From Phlebiopsis flavidoalba (taxonomy: Eukaryota; Basidiomycota; Agaricomycetes; Polyporales; Phanerochaetaceae), in contig JAOCPU010000004.1 in NCBI GenBank assembly GCA_035772785.1, positions 868,001-932,000 of the forward strand: 64,000 nt of DNA, given 5' to 3'. Shown here piece by piece: positions 60,697 through 64,000 of the stretch (position 1 is its first letter; each line of letters opens with the position of its first letter). The notes beneath the pieces were generated by a model that saw only the letters and a list, made by a program, of their open reading frames with translations, was not told the DNA's origin and searched no databases. The position numbers and the translations under genes are program-made.

Positions 60697-61707
60697 CACT
60701 GCCCTTTGCACCGCGTTGCAGGTGTGTTTTTTTTTCGGCATCTCGGCAGTCATGTGACTGGTGTATACGCGAACCTCAAGATGTCGCAACTGCGTGTAGG
60801 GTCGCGTTTGAGTCGCGAATAGACCATTCCAATGTCCTGAAATCGGTTTTGGATACTTGCCAGAGGTGCTGAGTTTCATGTGCATCCACGGCCAGGTATA
60901 TATTTGAGTCGGAGTGGAAATGGAACGCTCGATTGGAGCACAACATCCAGCGGCGTTAGTACATGAATTTAAAGGGGGACAAGAGAGGTCTGTATGTGTA
61001 TGACTATTGCAGGAAAAATACAGAAACAGCGTGCATGAAGTTAGGAGAGAGTGGGGACCAGGGGCACCCAATATCAGCACAACTCGTCTGAGGGCATGGT
61101 TTTACTGGCTGTCTGTGTGCGTATCCCTGTCAAATCACACCAACATGAAGAGACTCTATACTTGACAGACGTGTAGCAAGAGAAAGAGCAACGAATCTCT
61201 CCTTCTTTCATGGCATGGTTTGTGGTCGACAGCATGAGCTTGCTCGCGGGCCAGCACTGCCCGGAGGGGCGCCTAATTGCCCTTTTGAGCGAAAAGCGTC
61301 CAAATCGGGAACACCTCCAAGACCCCCCGCGTCTGAAACTCAGACTAAGCGCGCGCCGCGCGTCACTCAGCCACTTGCAGCTTAGCGTGTCACCGGTCTC
61401 TGCCATGAACTCACATCCTCTACTCCCAGTACCATTTTACGCAGCAGTGAAGTCCCTCAGCTTGAACAGTACATTGTAGCCCTCTCAAATCAAGGTATCA
61501 AACGTACACTGCCAGGACTCGGATCGCGACAGGCCCGCGGATTACGATTACATAGACAGGGATCATACTAGTAGTATGTCTCATGCCGTGCGTTATCTGG
61601 TGCCATGACACTGATCTGAACTGCTCAGCACTTTCAGCGGATATCTGGGTCTTTATACTTCACTCGTTGTTCCATGAACATCGACCATGTCCCAATGACA
61701 TGCGCTC

Positions 61708-64000
61708 ATGGCGCGATCACTAGCAAGCGCGACATCCCGCTCTATCAAGGGATATGCTACTGAGCGCGGCGTGGGGAATCCTACGAGCGGTGATGGATCT
61801 GGAAAGTGTCCTCGTGGGGTCAGTGGGCGGGGCAGAAGCTTCGGTCAACGCTTGGTCAAAAGCGATACTCCCAATGGCAGTGCTGGAATCGAGCGAGTTT
61901 TCATTATTTCCGGGATGGGCCATGCAGACTGCATAAATCAGACCTCGATAGATCGAACCAAGGTGCGCTTTCTGCGTATTTTATACTCACTACTGCGCGA
62001 CTCATCCAACCCCAGCTCAGGATCCAATACCGTTCGATGTGGAACTCTACATCTCCGGTTTTGCTTCACGCTCCAGCGGACCGGGCTTTGGAACACGAGC
62101 TGGAAAAGCTTTTTTACGTCTGGCGAAGAGTACGTGGCAGCACTTCAGCTATCGTGTTAAAGACTTGTTCACGATGGATCTGTACAGGCTACGCGTCGCT
62201 TCCTAAACTCGCCAGCGCTGGATACAGTAATGCTATGCTGGGGCCGAACGGGCTGTTGACAGATCAGCAAAAAACGGATGATGCACTCGATCCAATGAAT
62301 TTACCTGCACTCCCTGAGAACATGTCAGACGAAGCTGAAATGGAAGAGCTCAACGAGCAAGTGCGAAGACTCGAACTTGAGTCTGTGGTGAGCCCGTCTA
62401 CGCAAGAGTCTTCCAGTTCCTCAGTATCATCCTCTGGAGCAAGCAGTTTCCTATCAATATCTGCTGCGGAAGATATGAGCTACGCAAGTTTCACGCGAAC
62501 CTGGAGGCCAGACTACTCCCATTCTGGTCCTCGTCTTTGGGATCTCGCACGGTTCGCATATCCGTATATGCGTCAAACCCAGAGAAAGGGGGCTTTCTGA
62601 AGAGCCCGCCGCCCCCCCCCTTTTTGGGCAATGTTTCATCGGACGAGGACTATGTATACCGGAGACGACCAATAGCCAGCGCAGACCTCGTCACGGCTCC
62701 TGATGGTTCCTTTCAAAAGAAGCTCTACATTCCCTGGGATCTCATGTGCATACATCCTGCAGCCCTGCACATCGCTTTTTGGAGATCCTACTCACGAGTT
62801 CGGTCTATATATCACCGCAGACCTAATTCCTCCATTCTCACGCCCACCCACTCCAAAATTCTCAGGTGCCCTACGGCCCGTTCGTAACCAGCCCCAGCGC
62901 GACACTCGGAATGATCTTCCTCCCACTTGCGACGAGCAAACTCACCATACCCATAACGTATGCGCCAGTGCGGTTACTATCAGACATCGATGATACTGTC
63001 AAGATGTCAGGTGTTCTCAGTGGGGCTCGCGCAGCTTTTCCACAACGTCTTTGTCAAGATCTAGCTGAAAAGCATCATCCCCGGCATGGGCGAGTGGTAC
63101 ATGGATATGTGGCAAAGGGGGGTGCGGTTCCACTACGTCGTAAGTCTCTGTCGTTTGTCTTCGATCCGTTGTGCTCACTGAGTTCTTCCCAGTCCCAATG
63201 CTCCGTTTGAGCTCCTTCCAGTAGTCAACGAGTTTATCCAGCTTTCCAACCTTCCCCCGGGCTCTATCAAGTTGAAGTCATACGCGGGTCGGTCGCTGTT
63301 CAACGGATTATTGAGCGCTCCTGCCGAGCGGAAACGTGCCGGCATTCATGGATGTTCTGGAGAGTTTCCGTGACTCTTGCTTTATCTTGGTCGGGTGATT
63401 CCGGAGAGCAGGATATGGAGCTTTACTGGCAGCCATTGCCAAAGCCCGTCCCCACCAGGTGCTTGGAATATTCATTTTCGAGACGGATCGCCAACGATCC
63501 CAGCACAGTTGCTGCGATAGATGACCCGACAGGGGTCAATTTCATTGTCGCTCTTTGCACCTCAGCAGCGATCGACCGACGCAGAACTCCCCTATCGTCC
63601 CCGTTGGCCCTCTTGTTACCAAAACACCATCCGGGAGTGAAAGGAGCTCGGAGACCTATCCGTCGCCCCCTGCGTTCTTCGTCTGGTTCAGATGTACCCA
63701 CACCTCGCGGGTCTTACCCCGCGCGACAGCCCCAAACGAACTAGCTCGGAATTGCAAAGGCCAACCGTTCCCTCGAACTCCTCAGGCTACTTTGACTCCA
63801 CTTCCCTCCTTGATTTCTATCGTTTCTGAAGAACCGTGCCAACCGATCCCTCCCCTTGCAACTAGTCTTCCAGTCTACCCTCCCGCAGGATTTCAATCAA
63901 AGGGGCGAGATGACGACGCCTCCTCCGTATCCTCGCGGACGTCGCTCAGCCGCCCTCTACGACTTCGTCGTTTCGCAAAACGTCCTGCCCCATGACAGAT
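61708..64000 (+). CDS. APP1: App1-type phosphatidate phosphatase, 3' end beyond window edge
   Basis: Mg2+-dependent phosphatidate phosphatase of the HAD-like DUF2183 family, linked in yeast to endocytosis and actin patches. ATG at 61708 gives MARSLASATSRSIKGYATER G, then WGQWAGQKLRSTLGQKRY (about 61815-61870), ERVFIISG (61890), KSDLDRSNQGALSAYFIL (61938-61990), PFDVELYISGF-like text (about 62030-62060). An acidic linker holds DPMNLPALPENMSDEAEMEE LNEQVRRLELE and a Ser-rich stretch (62290-62445). Then RRPIASADLVTAPDGSFQKK (62665-62720) and the catalytic motif SDIDDTVK (62979-63002, DxDxT). Next MAEWYMDMWQRGVRFHYV (about 63085-63140), NAPFELLPVVNEFIQLSNLP PGSIKLKSYAGRSLFNGLLS APAERKR (63195-63335), LVGDSGEQDMELY (63387-63427), VLGIFIRD-type text and a Pro-rich C-terminal tail. 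Several indels and a C9 run at 62612-62620 interrupt the frame. The stop is not in the window. Confidence 0.93.

Larger units (their letters stand above)
59528..61707. other. Repeat-bearing intergenic region between TPT1 and APP1
   Basis: Contains the nested palindrome (59725-59865) and the inverted-repeat element (59891-60696) listed separately. From 60700 to 61700 no gene is recognised; a plus-strand frame at 61210-61479 has no domain. Confidence 0.45.

Overview
The window is nuclear DNA from a filamentous basidiomycete, most likely an Agaricomycete (mushroom or bracket fungus). The evidence is short GT-AG introns every 100-200 coding bases, tight divergent and convergent gene spacing, mid-range GC, and protein families typical of that group: basidiomycete Sds3-like and GATA proteins, a CxxC...H repeat orphan family, and an expanded polytopic membrane family.

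Almost every recognisable gene carries several one- or two-base insertions or deletions, including housekeeping genes that cannot plausibly be dead (CK2 alpha, argininosuccinate synthase, DED1, HGH1, SPT20). Long C or G runs also interrupt conserved domains. I read this as a low-accuracy assembly rather than mass pseudogenisation. Gene coordinates below are therefore spans; internal frames and exon joins are approximate.

Layout. 1-5 kb: CK2 alpha (minus, 3' end cut by the window edge), an unrecognised gene ending near 2.6 kb, and a three-repeat zinc-ligand orphan protein. 4.9-12.5 kb: gene-poor, no convincing gene. 12.5-35.5 kb is a compact housekeeping block: monothiol glutaredoxin GRX5 and argininosuccinate synthase (divergent), a weak unknown gene, an Sds3-like Sin3-complex subunit, a dienelactone hydrolase, a GATA factor, SAGA subunit SPT20 and HGH1 (divergent), a second dienelactone hydrolase, a Sec72-like TPR protein and the DED1 RNA helicase (divergent). 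36-38 kb: one unresolved gene. 39.4-58 kb is a lineage-specific region: three tandem polytopic membrane paralogues, a fourth copy at 56.5-57.9 kb, a more distant relative on the minus strand at 52-53.4 kb, an O-methyltransferase at 47.7-49.9 kb, and non-autonomous inverted-repeat elements. 58.5-64 kb: tRNA 2'-phosphotransferase TPT1, a nested palindrome and a second inverted-repeat element, then phosphatidate phosphatase APP1, which runs off the right edge.

The housekeeping genes act in separate processes: kinase signalling, Fe-S cluster assembly, arginine synthesis, chromatin regulation, translation, ER import, tRNA repair and lipid or actin regulation. There is no obvious operon-like pathway. 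The most unusual stretch is 39-61 kb, where the membrane-protein paralogues sit among foldback elements.
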